NCBI GenBank assembly: GCA_023457895.1 | Contig: JAEXAY010000050.1 | Location: 1-64,000, forward strand | From: Pseudomonadota bacterium | GTDB lineage: Bacteria > Pseudomonadota > Alphaproteobacteria > Sphingomonadales > Sphingomonadaceae | Reading direction: 5' to 3' | Length of the DNA stretch: 64,000 nucleotides | In this document: positions 8,955 to 16,797 of the stretch, piece by piece | How positions within the stretch are numbered: the first letter of the stretch is position 1 | Layout: each line of letters opens with the position of its first letter | Made by a program: the position numbers and the translations under genes | Notes under the pieces: model-generated | The model's input: only the letters and a program-made list of their open reading frames with translations | Databases searched by the model: none | What the model was told of the DNA's origin: nothing

Positions 8955-9027
8955 GGCAAAGCTGTTCTTTCGCAATGCAAAAAAAGCCTGCTTTGCCCCT
9001 TGTCGCAATGCCCGCCATTTGGACGGC

Positions 9028-9888
9028 ATGGAACAGCAATCTGGAAAAATATGGCTGGTCGGCGCCGGACCGGGCGACCCCGACCTGTTGACCGTCAAGG
9101 CGCTGCGGCTGCTGCAAGGCGCGGACCTGATCGTCCATGACGGGCTGGTCGACCAGGCGATTCTCGCGCTCGCGTCGCGCGATGCCGAGCTGATATCGGT
9201 CGCCAAGCAGCGCAGCCGCCACACCATGGCGCAGGAAGACATCAACGCGCTGCTGGTGCGCGAGGCGCTGAAGGGGCGCGAAGTCGTGCGGCTGAAGGGC
9301 GGCGACCCGTTCATCTTCGGGCGCGGCGGCGAGGAACTGGAGGCGGCGCGCGCCGCCGCGGTACGCTGCGAAGTCGTCCCCGGCATCACCGCGGCGATCG
9401 GCTGCGCGGCCGAGGCGGGGCTCCCCCTCACCCATCGTGCGGCCTCGAGCGCGGTCAGCTTCGTCGCCGGCCAGTGCAAGGATTTGAGCGATCAGGACTG
9501 GTCAGGCCTCGCCGGACAGGGGCGCACGCTCGTCATCTACATGGGCCTCGCCACCGCCGATGCCATTGCCGACAAGCTGATCGCCGATGGCGTTTCGCCC
9601 GCCATGCCAGTCGCGGTGCTCGAAAAGGGCACGCGCGGCGATGCCCGCGCGATGCGCACGCTGCTCGCCGACCTTGGCGGCCTCATCGCCCGCGAGGCCG
9701 TGCAAAGCCCCGCGCTGATCGTCGTCGGCGAGGTGGCGACGCGGAGCGATGCGGTTGATTTCCTGCAGTTCCGTCACCCTGAACTTGTTTCAGGGTCCAT
9801 ATCTCCCAGGCCGCCGGAAGCGCGGGACATAGGAATGCTGAAACGCGTTCAGCATGACGAGCAAAATAAGGGAGCGCAAACCATATGA
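9028..9888 (+). CDS. cobA: Uroporphyrinogen-III C-methyltransferase (siroheme synthesis)
   Basis: The 286-residue protein is a SAM-dependent SUMT that methylates uroporphyrinogen III at C2 and C7 to give precorrin-2, the precursor of siroheme for the sulfite reductase two genes downstream. Motifs: WLVGAGPGDPDLLTVKALRL, LIVHDGLVDQ, VVRLKGGDPFIFGRGGEE and VPGITAAIGCAAEAGLPLTH. The CysG N-terminal dehydrogenase/ferrochelatase domain is absent. The last ~38 residues (from about residue 249) are unusual: they are encoded by a palindromic chromosomal repeat read through in frame, so the enzyme has a repeat-derived tail. The start ATG is at 9028; an in-frame TTG at 9019 is less likely. The stop overlaps the next ATG (ATGA at 9885). 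Confidence 0.93.
   Translation: MEQQSGKIWLVGAGPGDPDLLTVKALRLLQGADLIVHDGLVDQAILALASRDAELISVAKQRSRHTMAQEDINALLVREALKGREVVRLKGGDPFIFGRGGEELEAARAAAVRCEVVPGITAAIGCAAEAGLPLTHRAASSAVSFVAGQCKDLSDQDWSGLAGQGRTLVIYMGLATADAIADKLIADGVSPAMPVAVLEKGTRGDARAMRTLLADLGGLIAREAVQSPALIVVGEVATRSDAVDFLQFRHPELVSGSISPRPPEARDIGMLKRVQHDEQNKGAQTI
9772..9859. repeat. REP-like palindromic repeat (family D) within the 3' end of cobA
   Basis: The left hairpin contains CCCTGAACTTGTTTCAGGG (9777-9795) and the right one TGCTGAAACGCGTTCAGCA (9836-9854), about 40 bases apart. The encoded peptide includes HPELVSGS and MLKRVQHDE, strings I recognise as translations of a dispersed repeat in sphingomonad genomes. The repeat is in frame with cobA and supplies its C-terminal tail. 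Confidence 0.75.
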
Positions 9889-10181
9889 AAATCCTTACCG
9901 GCAACGATCTTGCCAATGGCCGTGTCATCTGGTGGACCGGCAGCGGCTGGTCCGCCCATGTCGAGGATGCGATCGACGTCGGCGAACATGGCGAGGCGAT
10001 TCTTACCGCCGAGGAAGGCGCGCGCCGGGTCAATTCACCCGCGATCATCGACGCCATCGAAACCCCGGAAGGCCCGCGCCCCGGCCATATCAAGGACCGC
10101 ATCCGCGCACTTGGCCCCACGGTGCGCCCCGACCTCACGCTGAAACCGGCCGACCCGGCGGCGGGAGACTGGGTGATCTAA
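9885..10181 (+). CDS. DUF2849 domain-containing protein
   Basis: A 98-residue soluble protein of the DUF2849 family, starting MKILTGNDLANGRVIWWTGS. In many alphaproteobacteria this family sits directly between the siroheme methyltransferase and the sulfite/nitrite reductase hemoprotein gene, as here, which suggests an accessory role in assimilatory sulfate reduction. No catalytic motif is evident. Its ATG overlaps the cobA stop by four bases, so the two are translationally coupled. Confidence 0.88.
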   Translation: MKILTGNDLANGRVIWWTGSGWSAHVEDAIDVGEHGEAILTAEEGARRVNSPAIIDAIETPEGPRPGHIKDRIRALGPTVRPDLTLKPADPAAGDWVI

Positions 10182-10191
10182 ATCCTCCCGG

Positions 10192-10255
10192 TCGTGCTGA
10201 GCTTGTCGAAGCACGATGGGGCCGGAACTTTCGTCCTTCGACAAGCTCAGGACGA
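10192..10255. repeat. REP-like inverted repeat (family B) between DUF2849 and cysI
   Basis: Two arms in opposite orientation, each itself able to fold: TCGTGCTGAGCTTGTCGAAG... at 10192-10216 and TCGTCCTTCGACAAGCTCAG... at 10231-10255, with about 14 bases between. The arms match in 23 of 25 positions once one is inverted. The element lies inside the operon, 17 bases before the cysI start, and would form a hairpin in the mRNA. A degenerate relative lies at 13815-13876. Confidence 0.75.
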
Positions 10256-10271
10256 ACGGAGATGTCAGAGA

Positions 10272-11960
10272 ATGTATAAATACGACCAATATGACCAAAA
10301 CATCGTCGATGCGCGCGTCGATGAATTTCGCGATCAGGTGAAGCGCCGCATCGCGGGCGACATGACCGAGGACCAGTTCAAGCCGCTGCGGCTCAAGAAT
10401 GGCCTCTACCTCCAGCTGCATGCCTATATGCTGCGCGTCGCCATCCCCTATGGCACGCTCAATGGCGAGCAGATGCATGTGCTCGCCCATATCGCGCGCA
10501 AATATGATCGCGGCTACGGCCATTTCACCACGCGGCAGAATATCCAGTATAACTGGATCAAGCTGGAGGACGCGCCCGACATCCTTGACGACCTTGCCAA
10601 GGTCGAAATGCACGCGATCCAGACCTCGGGCGAGAGCATCCGCAACCTGTCGTCGGACCAATATGCGGGCGCCGCCGCAGACGAGATCGAGGATCCGCGC
10701 CCCTGGGCCGAACTGTTGCGGCAGGCAACGACCTTCCACCCCGAATTCAGCTATCTGCCGCGCAAGTTCAAGATTGCGGTGACCGCCTCGGACACGGACC
10801 GCGCGGCCATCCGGCTGCATGATGTGGGCCTCAAGCTGGTGCGCAACGCGGCGGGCGAGACCGGCTTCGAAGTCTATATCGGCGGCGGCATGGGCCGTAC
10901 CCCTTTCGTCGCACCGCTGATCCGCGAATTTCTGCCCGCACAGCATATCGTTTCCTATCTCGAAGCGACGCTGCGCGTGTGGAACCGCTGGGCGCGGCGC
11001 GACAATATCCACAAGCAGCGCATCAAGATCCTCGTGCACGACCTCGGGCAGGAAGAATTCACCCGCCAGGTCGAGGAGGAATGGCAGGCGATCCTGCCCA
11101 ATGGCTCGGATGTGCCGATGGCCGAATATGACCGGATCGCGGCGTATTTCGCGCCGCCCGCGTTCGAAGATTTCAGTACTCCTGCGCAGGCAGGAGCCCA
11201 AGGCGGCACAGCGCAAGATAACACTGGGACCCTGCCTTCGCAGGGACACGACAATCCTGCCTTTGCCCTTTGGGTGGAACAGCAGGTCGCCGCACACAAG
11301 GCGCCGGGCTATGCCATCGTGAATATCAGCCTCAAGCCGGTTGGCGGCATCCCGGGAGACGCAACCGCGGACCAGATCGACCTGATGGCCGATCTCGCGA
11401 CGCGCTACAGCCATGACGAGCTGCGCGTCACCCATGCGCAGAACATCGTGCTGCCCCACGTCCGGAAGGCCGACCTTCATGCGGTGTGGCAGGCGCTCGA
11501 CGCGGCGGGCCTTGCGACGCCCAATCTCGACCTTGTCAGCGACATCATCGCCTGCCCGGGACTCGATTATTGCAGCCTCGCCAATGCCCGCTCGATTCCG
11601 GTGGCGCAGAAGATCGCGGAGCGCTTCGCGGACATGGATCGCCAGCGCGACCTTGGCGAACTCAAGCTCAAGATTTCGGGCTGCATCAACGCGTGCGGCC
11701 ACCATCATGCCGGGCACATCGGCATTCTTGGAGTCGATCGCAAGGGCACCGAAAATTACCAGCTGCTGCTCGGCGGATCGGGCGCGGAGGATGCCAGCCT
11801 CGGCAAGATCACGGGGCCGGGCTTCGACGAGGACGGCGTGGTCGACGCCGTCGAGCGCGCGGTCGAGAAATATCGTGACTTGCGTGAGGACGGCGAACGC
11901 TTCCTCGACACCTACCGCCGCGTCGGCATCGAACCGTTCAAGGAGGCGATTTATGGCTGA
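10272..11960 (+). CDS. cysI: Sulfite (nitrite/sulfite) reductase hemoprotein beta-component
   Basis: The 562-residue protein reduces sulfite to sulfide with a siroheme-[4Fe-4S] centre. The cluster ligands are C428, C434, C471 and C475 (ACPGLDYCSLAN and SGCINACGHHHAGH). The N-terminal half has the siroheme-binding repeats, including GYGHFTTRQNIQYNWIKLED and YIGGGMGRTPFV. Start: ATG 10272 with GGAG about 9 bases upstream. Residues about 302-326 are not family sequence but the in-frame translation of a palindromic repeat (family C), making the protein longer than usual and placing a Gly/Gln-rich loop between the two repeated halves. No CysJ flavoprotein is adjacent, so reducing power probably comes from ferredoxin or another partner. 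Confidence 0.93.
   Translation: MYKYDQYDQNIVDARVDEFRDQVKRRIAGDMTEDQFKPLRLKNGLYLQLHAYMLRVAIPYGTLNGEQMHVLAHIARKYDRGYGHFTTRQNIQYNWIKLEDAPDILDDLAKVEMHAIQTSGESIRNLSSDQYAGAAADEIEDPRPWAELLRQATTFHPEFSYLPRKFKIAVTASDTDRAAIRLHDVGLKLVRNAAGETGFEVYIGGGMGRTPFVAPLIREFLPAQHIVSYLEATLRVWNRWARRDNIHKQRIKILVHDLGQEEFTRQVEEEWQAILPNGSDVPMAEYDRIAAYFAPPAFEDFSTPAQAGAQGGTAQDNTGTLPSQGHDNPAFALWVEQQVAAHKAPGYAIVNISLKPVGGIPGDATADQIDLMADLATRYSHDELRVTHAQNIVLPHVRKADLHAVWQALDAAGLATPNLDLVSDIIACPGLDYCSLANARSIPVAQKIAERFADMDRQRDLGELKLKISGCINACGHHHAGHIGILGVDRKGTENYQLLLGGSGAEDASLGKITGPGFDEDGVVDAVERAVEKYRDLREDGERFLDTYRRVGIEPFKEAIYG
11176..11250. repeat. REP-like repeat (family C) inserted in frame inside cysI
   Basis: Left arm CTCCTGCGCAGGCAGGAG, right arm CCCTGCCTTCGCAGGG followed by ACACGA. 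The whole 75-base element is a multiple of three and open in the cysI frame, giving the peptide PAQAGAQGGTAQDN and on to SQGHD. A single arm of the same type occurs at 53383-53410 near sdhA. Confidence 0.7.
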
Positions 11961-12378
11961 GTTCCTCCGTTTCCGGGACGACGAACCGCTTGAGGAAATC
12001 GCGGTGACGCTTGAGGCCTTTCTCGACCAGCCCGATGCGACTGCGGTGCGGCTCGAGGCGGGCGATGATGCGCGGCTCCTCATTCCCCATCTCGACCGCA
12101 TCAAACTGATCGAGGTCAGCTTTCCGCGCTTCCGCGACGGGCGCGGTTACAGCAGCGCGCAAATCCTGCGCGAGAACGGCTATACCGGCGAATTGCGGGC
12201 CGAAGGCGACGTGCTGGTCGACCAGTTGCTCTTCATGCGCCGCGTCGGCTTCGACAGCTTCGCGCCGCAGGCACCGATGGACCCCGAGGTCGTCGCGGCG
12301 ACGCTGGCCCGCTATGACATCTTCTACCAGAGCGCCGCGGACAAGCCAGTCCCGGTGTGGAAGTTGCGGCATGGCTGA
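11953..12378 (+). CDS. DUF934 domain-containing protein (sulfite-reduction accessory)
   Basis: The 141-residue protein belongs to DUF934, almost always encoded beside cysI in proteobacteria and often annotated as an oxidoreductase involved in sulfite reduction. It contains the conserved FPRFRDGRGYSSAQILRE segment and a later DQLLFMRRVGFDSF. It has no recognisable cofactor motif. The ATG at 11953 lies inside the last eight bases of cysI, and its own stop overlaps cysH by eight bases, so it is tightly coupled on both sides. Confidence 0.9.
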   Translation: MAEFLRFRDDEPLEEIAVTLEAFLDQPDATAVRLEAGDDARLLIPHLDRIKLIEVSFPRFRDGRGYSSAQILRENGYTGELRAEGDVLVDQLLFMRRVGFDSFAPQAPMDPEVVAATLARYDIFYQSAADKPVPVWKLRHG

Positions 12379-13132
12379 AGCCGTACGCACCCTCGACCGC
12401 ATTGACACCGCTCCGCGTTTCAGCGCGGACGACGTCGCCGCGCTCAATGCGCGGTTCGAGGGTGTACCGGTTGCCGACATGCTGCGCGAGGTGCTGCACG
12501 ACGGTTCGCTGGGACGGGTCGCGCTGGTGTCCTCGTTCGGCGCGGAGTCGGCGGTGCTGCTTCATCTCGTCAGCAGCGTTGCGCCCCAGTTGCCGATCCT
12601 GTTCCTCGACACCGGCAAGCATTTTCCCGAAACGCTGGCCTATCGCGACCTGCTGGCCGAAAGCCTCGGCCTTAACCTCATCAACCTGTTGCCCGATGAG
12701 GCGGCGCTCGCCGCACGCGATGAAACCGGCCTGCGCTGGTCCTACGATCCCGATGGCTGCTGCGAAATTCGCAAGGTCGTGCCGCTCGAACGGGCGCTCG
12801 CGGGCTATGATGCGTCGATCACCGGACGCAAGGGCTTCCAGTCGGAAACCCGAGCCGGATTGCCGCGCTTCGAGCTTGACGGGAGCACCGGCCGGATCAA
12901 GCTCAACCCGCTCGCCAGCTGGACCAAGGCGCATCTCGACGATTATTTCGAAGCCCATGACCTGCCGCGCCATCCGCTTGAGGAACAAGGCTATCTCTCG
13001 ATTGGCTGCGCGCCCTGCACCAGCAAGGTCGCGCCCGGCGAAGACCCGCGCTCGGGCCGCTGGAAAGGCTGGGACAAGGTCGAGTGCGGCATCCACGTTC
13101 CGCTGAAACCGGGCGAAGAGCCGGTTTTTTGA
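12371..13132 (+). CDS. cysH: Phosphoadenylyl/adenylyl-sulfate reductase
   Basis: The 253-residue enzyme reduces activated sulfate (APS or PAPS) to sulfite with thioredoxin. It has the PP-loop-like SSFGAESAVLLHL and LFLDTGKHFPET motifs and the C-terminal catalytic ECGIHV with C239. In addition it has C130-C131 and C213-C216 (CAPCTS), the four-cysteine signature of [4Fe-4S]-containing APS reductases, so APS is the probable substrate. The ATG at 12371 overlaps DUF934 and is preferred over the longer frame from 12314. It is the last gene of the operon; a palindromic repeat follows the stop at once. Confidence 0.94.
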   Translation: MAEAVRTLDRIDTAPRFSADDVAALNARFEGVPVADMLREVLHDGSLGRVALVSSFGAESAVLLHLVSSVAPQLPILFLDTGKHFPETLAYRDLLAESLGLNLINLLPDEAALAARDETGLRWSYDPDGCCEIRKVVPLERALAGYDASITGRKGFQSETRAGLPRFELDGSTGRIKLNPLASWTKAHLDDYFEAHDLPRHPLEEQGYLSIGCAPCTSKVAPGEDPRSGRWKGWDKVECGIHVPLKPGEEPVF

Positions 13133-13135
13133 ATT

Positions 13136-13276
13136 CCCACCCTCCCTTCCAGGGAGGGTCAAAAGGCGGCACGCCTTTTGGGGTGGGTAACCCCCCGCGC
13201 GCACGTTCTTCACCGCTTAACCCACCCCGAAAAATTGTGCCAATTTTTCGACCCTCCCTGGCGAGGGAGGGTGGGT
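13136..13276. repeat. REPIN-like element, family A copy 1
   Basis: A ~141-base element made of two inverted hairpins: left CCCACCCTCCCTTCCAGGGA and right GACCCTCCCTGGCGAGGGAG then GGTGGGT, with internal TTTTGGGGTGGGT and ACCCACCCCGAAAAATTG. It fills the gap between convergent cysH and the GNAT gene, and its last base is the first base of the GNAT stop codon (reverse strand). Copies 2 and 3 are at 20162-20296 and 52147-52280. It may act as a bidirectional terminator. Confidence 0.8.
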
Positions 13277-13797
13277 CAGAGCTGCTTCTCCAATACCACA
13301 AATTCCAGTTCGCGGGTTTTGGGGAGGCCAAAGCGTTCATCGTCGAGGGGAAAGGGACGCATCTCGCCAGTCAGCACATAGCCGCGCCGTTCATAATAGG
13401 CGATGAGTTCGCCGCGCTGCCTGATCACGGTCATTTCCATGACGCTGGCGCCGAAGCGATCCGCCGCCTCGGTTTCTGCTGCAGCCATCAACCGGCGTCC
13501 CAGCCCCTGTGACTGGGTCGCGGGGTCCACGGTCAGCATGCCGAGATAGCAGCGATCCGCCGCCACTTTCGTCACCTGCACACAGCCGGACAAGCGCCCC
13601 CCCTCCCCGTTGACCAGAAGGACCGATTGCGGATCGACCAGCGCCTCGGCGAGCAGCGTCTGGTCGGTCCGTTGTCCGCCGAGCAGATCGGCCTCATGCG
13701 TCCAGCCGGCCCGCGCGCTGTCGCCGCGATAGGCGCTTTCGATGAGCGCGTGGAGCGCGGGAATGTCGGCGGTGGTGGCGGGGCGGATGGGCGTCAT
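13276..13797 (-). CDS. GNAT family N-acetyltransferase
   Basis: A 173-residue acetyl-CoA-dependent acyltransferase. The N-terminus reads IRPATTADIPALHALIESAY. The acetyl-CoA pyrophosphate loop is in the segment LTVDPATQSQGLGRRLMAAA (Q/R-x-x-G-x-G/A pattern), and the C-terminal YYERRGYVLTGE is typical of the family. The acceptor substrate is unknown. The gene is convergent with cysH and its stop abuts a palindromic repeat. Confidence 0.88.
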   Translation of the reverse strand: MTPIRPATTADIPALHALIESAYRGDSARAGWTHEADLLGGQRTDQTLLAEALVDPQSVLLVNGEGGRLSGCVQVTKVAADRCYLGMLTVDPATQSQGLGRRLMAAAETEAADRFGASVMEMTVIRQRGELIAYYERRGYVLTGEMRPFPLDDERFGLPKTRELEFVVLEKQL

Positions 13798-13814
13798 AGG
13801 AAATCCGAAGTTAC

Positions 13815-13876
13815 GGAGCTGTCGAAGGACGTTTTAGAGGTTTGTACTGCGCGAAAAAAGACGTGCTTCGACAGGC
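13815..13876. repeat. Degenerate REP-like inverted repeat (family B)
   Basis: GGAGCTGTCGAAGGACGT (13815-13832) is matched in inverse by ACGTGCTTCGACAGGC (13861-13876), a decayed form of the family B element seen at 10192. It lies between the GNAT promoter and the end of dnaB on the reverse strand and could end dnaB transcripts. Confidence 0.5.
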
Positions 13877-13904
13877 GCAGCACTGCGGGTATTTTCCCAG
13901 GCCG

Positions 13905-15416
13905 TCACATGATCCCCGCATAGCTTTCATCCGCAAGGTCGGAGAAGCGCGTGATATTGGCCTCGAACTTCAATTCGACCGTGCCCGTCGAGCCGTGGCG
14001 CTGCTTGGCGACGATCACTTCGGCACGATTGGCAACGGGCGCGAGCTCTTCCATTTCCCAGCGCTTGTGCGCGTCGAACACTTCCTGCGCATCGGTATCG
14101 CGCGGCCGCTTGGGTTCCTTGCCGAGCACATAATATTCCTCGCGGAACACGAACAGCACGATATCGGCGTCCTGCTCGATCGAGCCCGATTCGCGCAGGT
14201 CCGAAAGCTGCGGATGCTTGTCGTCGCGCTGCTCGACCGCGCGGCTGAGCTGCGACAGCGCCAGCACCGGCACATTGAGTTCCTTGGCGAGCGTCTTGAG
14301 ACCGCGCGAAATTTCCGAAATTTCCTGCACCCGGTTGTCACCGCCACGTCCCGAGCCCTGCAGCAGCTGGAGATAGTCGACGATGATGAGCCCGATGCCG
14401 TGGCGGCGCTGGAGACGGCGCGCACGGGTTCTAAGGCCTGCAATCGTCAGCCCCGGCGTGTCGTCGATATAGAGCGGGAGCGTCTGCAATTCCTGGCTCG
14501 CACGCGACAGGTTCTGGAACTCCTCGCGGTTGATCTTGCCCATCCTGAGCGCGTGGGCGCTGATGCCCGACTGTTCGACCATGATACGCGTCGCGAGCTG
14601 GTCCGCCGACATTTCGAGCGAGAAGAAGGCAGTCTTGGCGCCCATATTCTTCTCCGGCGCAATGCCGTCTTCCTCGTCGCGCCGCCAGCGCTGCGCGGCG
14701 TTGAATGCGATGTTGGTCGCGAGCGCCGTCTTGCCCATGCCGGGGCGCCCGGCGAGGATAAGGAGGTCGCTCCTCTGCAGGCCGCCGGTCTTGGCGTTGA
14801 GCGCCGAAAGCCCGGTTGTAACCCCGGAAAAATGGCCGCCCGATTGCAATGCACGCTCGGCATTCTTGATGACTTCCATTGTCGCCTGGCCGAAGCTTTT
14901 GACCGATCCGATCTCGCTTTCGCCGCCAGCGACCTTGTAGAGTGCGGTTTCGGCTTCCTCGATCTGGCCCTTGGGATCGACGCTTTCGCTCGTGTCCATC
15001 GCCCGGTCGACAAGCCCGCGCCCGACCGCGATCAGTTCGCGCAGCAGGGCAAGATCATAGATCTGCGCTGCCATATCGCGCGCACCGATGAGACCAGCGC
15101 CTGATCCGGTCAGCTGGGCGAGATAGCCCGGGCCGCCAAGCGCCTTCATCGCCTCGTCGCTTTCGAAAAAGGGTTTGAGCGTGACCGGCGTGACCACCAT
15201 GTTGCGGTCGAGCAGCGTCAATATCTGCTGATAGACACGCTGGTGGACGGGCTCGAAAAAATGTTCGGGCTCAAGCCGGACAGGCAGGTCCTCATTGACC
15301 CGGTTATCGATGAGAATCGCGCCGAGAAACGCGGCCTCCGCCTCGACATTGCGGGGAAGCTGGGTTTCGGCGGGCACATCCCCGGTCGCGACAGGCAGGC
15401 GGACAATGTCGGTCAT
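13905..15416 (-). CDS. dnaB: Replicative DNA helicase DnaB
   Basis: The 503-residue hexameric 5'-3' helicase of the replication fork. The N-terminal primase-binding domain starts PRNVEAEAAFLGAILIDNRV. The RecA-like core has Walker A AGRPGMGKTALAT, FFSLEMSADQLATRIM, Walker B LIIVDYLQLLQG, and the DnaB arginine-finger region with VLALSQLSRAVEQRDDKHP. Length is normal. The ATG at 15416 is chosen over an in-frame TTG six codons upstream. No intein is present, and the single-copy context (not phage-like) fits the chromosomal helicase. Confidence 0.97.
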   Translation of the reverse strand: MTDIVRLPVATGDVPAETQLPRNVEAEAAFLGAILIDNRVNEDLPVRLEPEHFFEPVHQRVYQQILTLLDRNMVVTPVTLKPFFESDEAMKALGGPGYLAQLTGSGAGLIGARDMAAQIYDLALLRELIAVGRGLVDRAMDTSESVDPKGQIEEAETALYKVAGGESEIGSVKSFGQATMEVIKNAERALQSGGHFSGVTTGLSALNAKTGGLQRSDLLILAGRPGMGKTALATNIAFNAAQRWRRDEEDGIAPEKNMGAKTAFFSLEMSADQLATRIMVEQSGISAHALRMGKINREEFQNLSRASQELQTLPLYIDDTPGLTIAGLRTRARRLQRRHGIGLIIVDYLQLLQGSGRGGDNRVQEISEISRGLKTLAKELNVPVLALSQLSRAVEQRDDKHPQLSDLRESGSIEQDADIVLFVFREEYYVLGKEPKRPRDTDAQEVFDAHKRWEMEELAPVANRAEVIVAKQRHGSTGTVELKFEANITRFSDLADESYAGIM

Positions 15417-15529
15417 ATATGATCCATCGGCCAAGGCGGGAAACGATGCAAGCGGCTTGCGGCTGGTTGTCCACGGACCGGGTCATAAATTGTGGATAGT
15501 TTTCCCCATCGCCATTCCCGCGCCGGCGA

Positions 15530-15550
15530 ATCCCCGGTCAAGCCGGGGAT
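15530..15550. repeat. Perfect 8-bp-stem palindrome upstream of dnaB
   Basis: ATCCCCGG and CCGGGGAT flank a 5-base TCAAG loop. It lies in the ~200-base gap between divergent dnaB and the UPF0262 gene. The form resembles half of the dispersed sphingomonad repeats. It could equally be a regulatory hairpin in either leader. Confidence 0.45.
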
Positions 15551-15617
15551 GGCGAACAGGTTTGCATCATTGTCCCCTTGCCTCTCCCTGCCGCATTCGC
15601 CATGAGCTTTGGCCACA

Positions 15618-16100
15618 ATGGCCGATCCCCGCATCATTGACGTCCAGCTGGACGAAGCCACGATTATCTGGCGCAATGCCGATGTCGAGCAGGAACGGCG
15701 CATCGCGATTTTCGACCTCATTGAGGGCAATTATTTCAAGCCGCTGCGCCAGCAGCCCGATGGCTATTCGGGGCCTTACAAACTGGCGCTGCGCGTCGAG
15801 GAAGGGCGCCTCGTGTTCGAGATCGAACGCGAGGACGGGGCCCCGCTTGAGGCGATCATCCTTGGGCTCGGCCGCTTCCGCCGCCCGATCCGCGATTATT
15901 TCGCAGTGTGCGACAGCTATTATCAGGCGATCCGGCAATCGACCGCGGCGCAGATCGAGACCGTCGACATGGCGCGGCGGGCGATCCACAATGATGCTGC
16001 GGAAATGCTGATGGAGCGGCTCGAAGGCAAGATCGAGGTCGATTTCGACACCGCGCGGCGCCTGTTCACGCTCATCTGCGTGCTGCATATCAAGGGCTGA
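15618..16100 (+). CDS. UPF0262 family protein
   Basis: A 160-residue protein of the uncharacterised UPF0262 family, largely limited to alphaproteobacteria. Conserved segments include RIAIFDLIEGNYFKP and ILGLGRFRRPIRDYF followed by YYQAIR. It is soluble with no catalytic signature. The ATG at 15618 is used; an in-frame TTG lies three codons upstream. It begins a run UPF0262, GH25-like, cdd with gaps of 7 and -4 bases. Confidence 0.9.
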   Translation: MADPRIIDVQLDEATIIWRNADVEQERRIAIFDLIEGNYFKPLRQQPDGYSGPYKLALRVEEGRLVFEIEREDGAPLEAIILGLGRFRRPIRDYFAVCDSYYQAIRQSTAAQIETVDMARRAIHNDAAEMLMERLEGKIEVDFDTARRLFTLICVLHIKG

Positions 16101-16107
16101 GGGCGAG

Positions 16108-16797
16108 ATGGCGGGCCTGTCCGGCAAGCGCGGTTTTGGCGCCATTTTCCTTCTTCTGATCGTGCCGTTATTGCTGTTCGGCGCGTTGGGCTATGCCCAG
16201 AAATGGAGACCGGATCGCGCACTCTACCCGGTACAGGGCGTGGCGCTCGGGGCGGACAATGGGGCGATCCACTGGGGCCGCCTGCGCGCGGCGGGCGCCG
16301 ATTTCGCCTATCTCGATGCGACCTTCGGCGCGGCGCGGCAGGATGCAAGCTATCTCGCCAACCGCGACGGCGCGCGCGCCGCCAAGATGCGCTTCGGCGC
16401 GATCCATCATTATGACCTGTGCGCGCTCGCGAGCGACCAGGCGGGCAATTTCGACCGTCTGGTGCCGCGCGATGCCGATGCGCTCCCCGCCGCGGTGGCG
16501 ATCGACTATCGCACAGGTTGCGACGACCGGCCGACGCAGGCGATGCTCGAAAGCGAGCTCACCGCCTTTCTCAACCAGATCGAAATTCATATGGGCCGCA
16601 AGGCGATCCTCGCGCCCTCGCCTGCGATAGCCGCCGACTATGACCTGACCACGCTGAAGCGGCCGCTCTGGCTGCAGCGCAGCTTTCGGGCGCCTGAAGC
16701 GGGTCCGGCGTGGCGCTTGTGGCAGGCCTCCGATCGCGCCCGCATCGACGGGGCGGATGGCAATGTCCGCTGGAATGTGATTAACCCCGAAGCATGA
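16108..16797 (+). CDS. Degenerate glycoside hydrolase family 25 (lysozyme-fold) protein, membrane anchored
   Basis: The 229-residue protein has one N-terminal membrane segment (about residues 10-30) and then a GH25-like barrel: VQGVALGADNGAIHWGRLRA, AKMRFGAIHHYDLC, AALPAAVAIDYRTGCDD-like region and a final GNVRWNVINPEA. GH25 muramidases use several carboxylates. Aligning by eye with the usual GIDVSHHQG, VVDLE and VDLN motifs, those positions here read A46, A131/D133 and Arg. It may therefore be catalytically dead and act as a cell-wall binding protein; this is inference from motif alignment only. Its stop overlaps the cdd start (ATGA). Confidence 0.75.
   Translation: MAGLSGKRGFGAIFLLLIVPLLLFGALGYAQKWRPDRALYPVQGVALGADNGAIHWGRLRAAGADFAYLDATFGAARQDASYLANRDGARAAKMRFGAIHHYDLCALASDQAGNFDRLVPRDADALPAAVAIDYRTGCDDRPTQAMLESELTAFLNQIEIHMGRKAILAPSPAIAADYDLTTLKRPLWLQRSFRAPEAGPAWRLWQASDRARIDGADGNVRWNVINPEA

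Noticed and set aside
9772..9859. CRISPR or riboswitch in the cobA 3' end
   Set aside because: There are only two opposite hairpins, no regular spacer repeats and no aptamer-like core; it fits a dispersed palindromic repeat.
13905..15416. dnaB as a mobile-element or intein-bearing gene
   Set aside because: It is standard length with no intein and is surrounded by chromosomal housekeeping genes.
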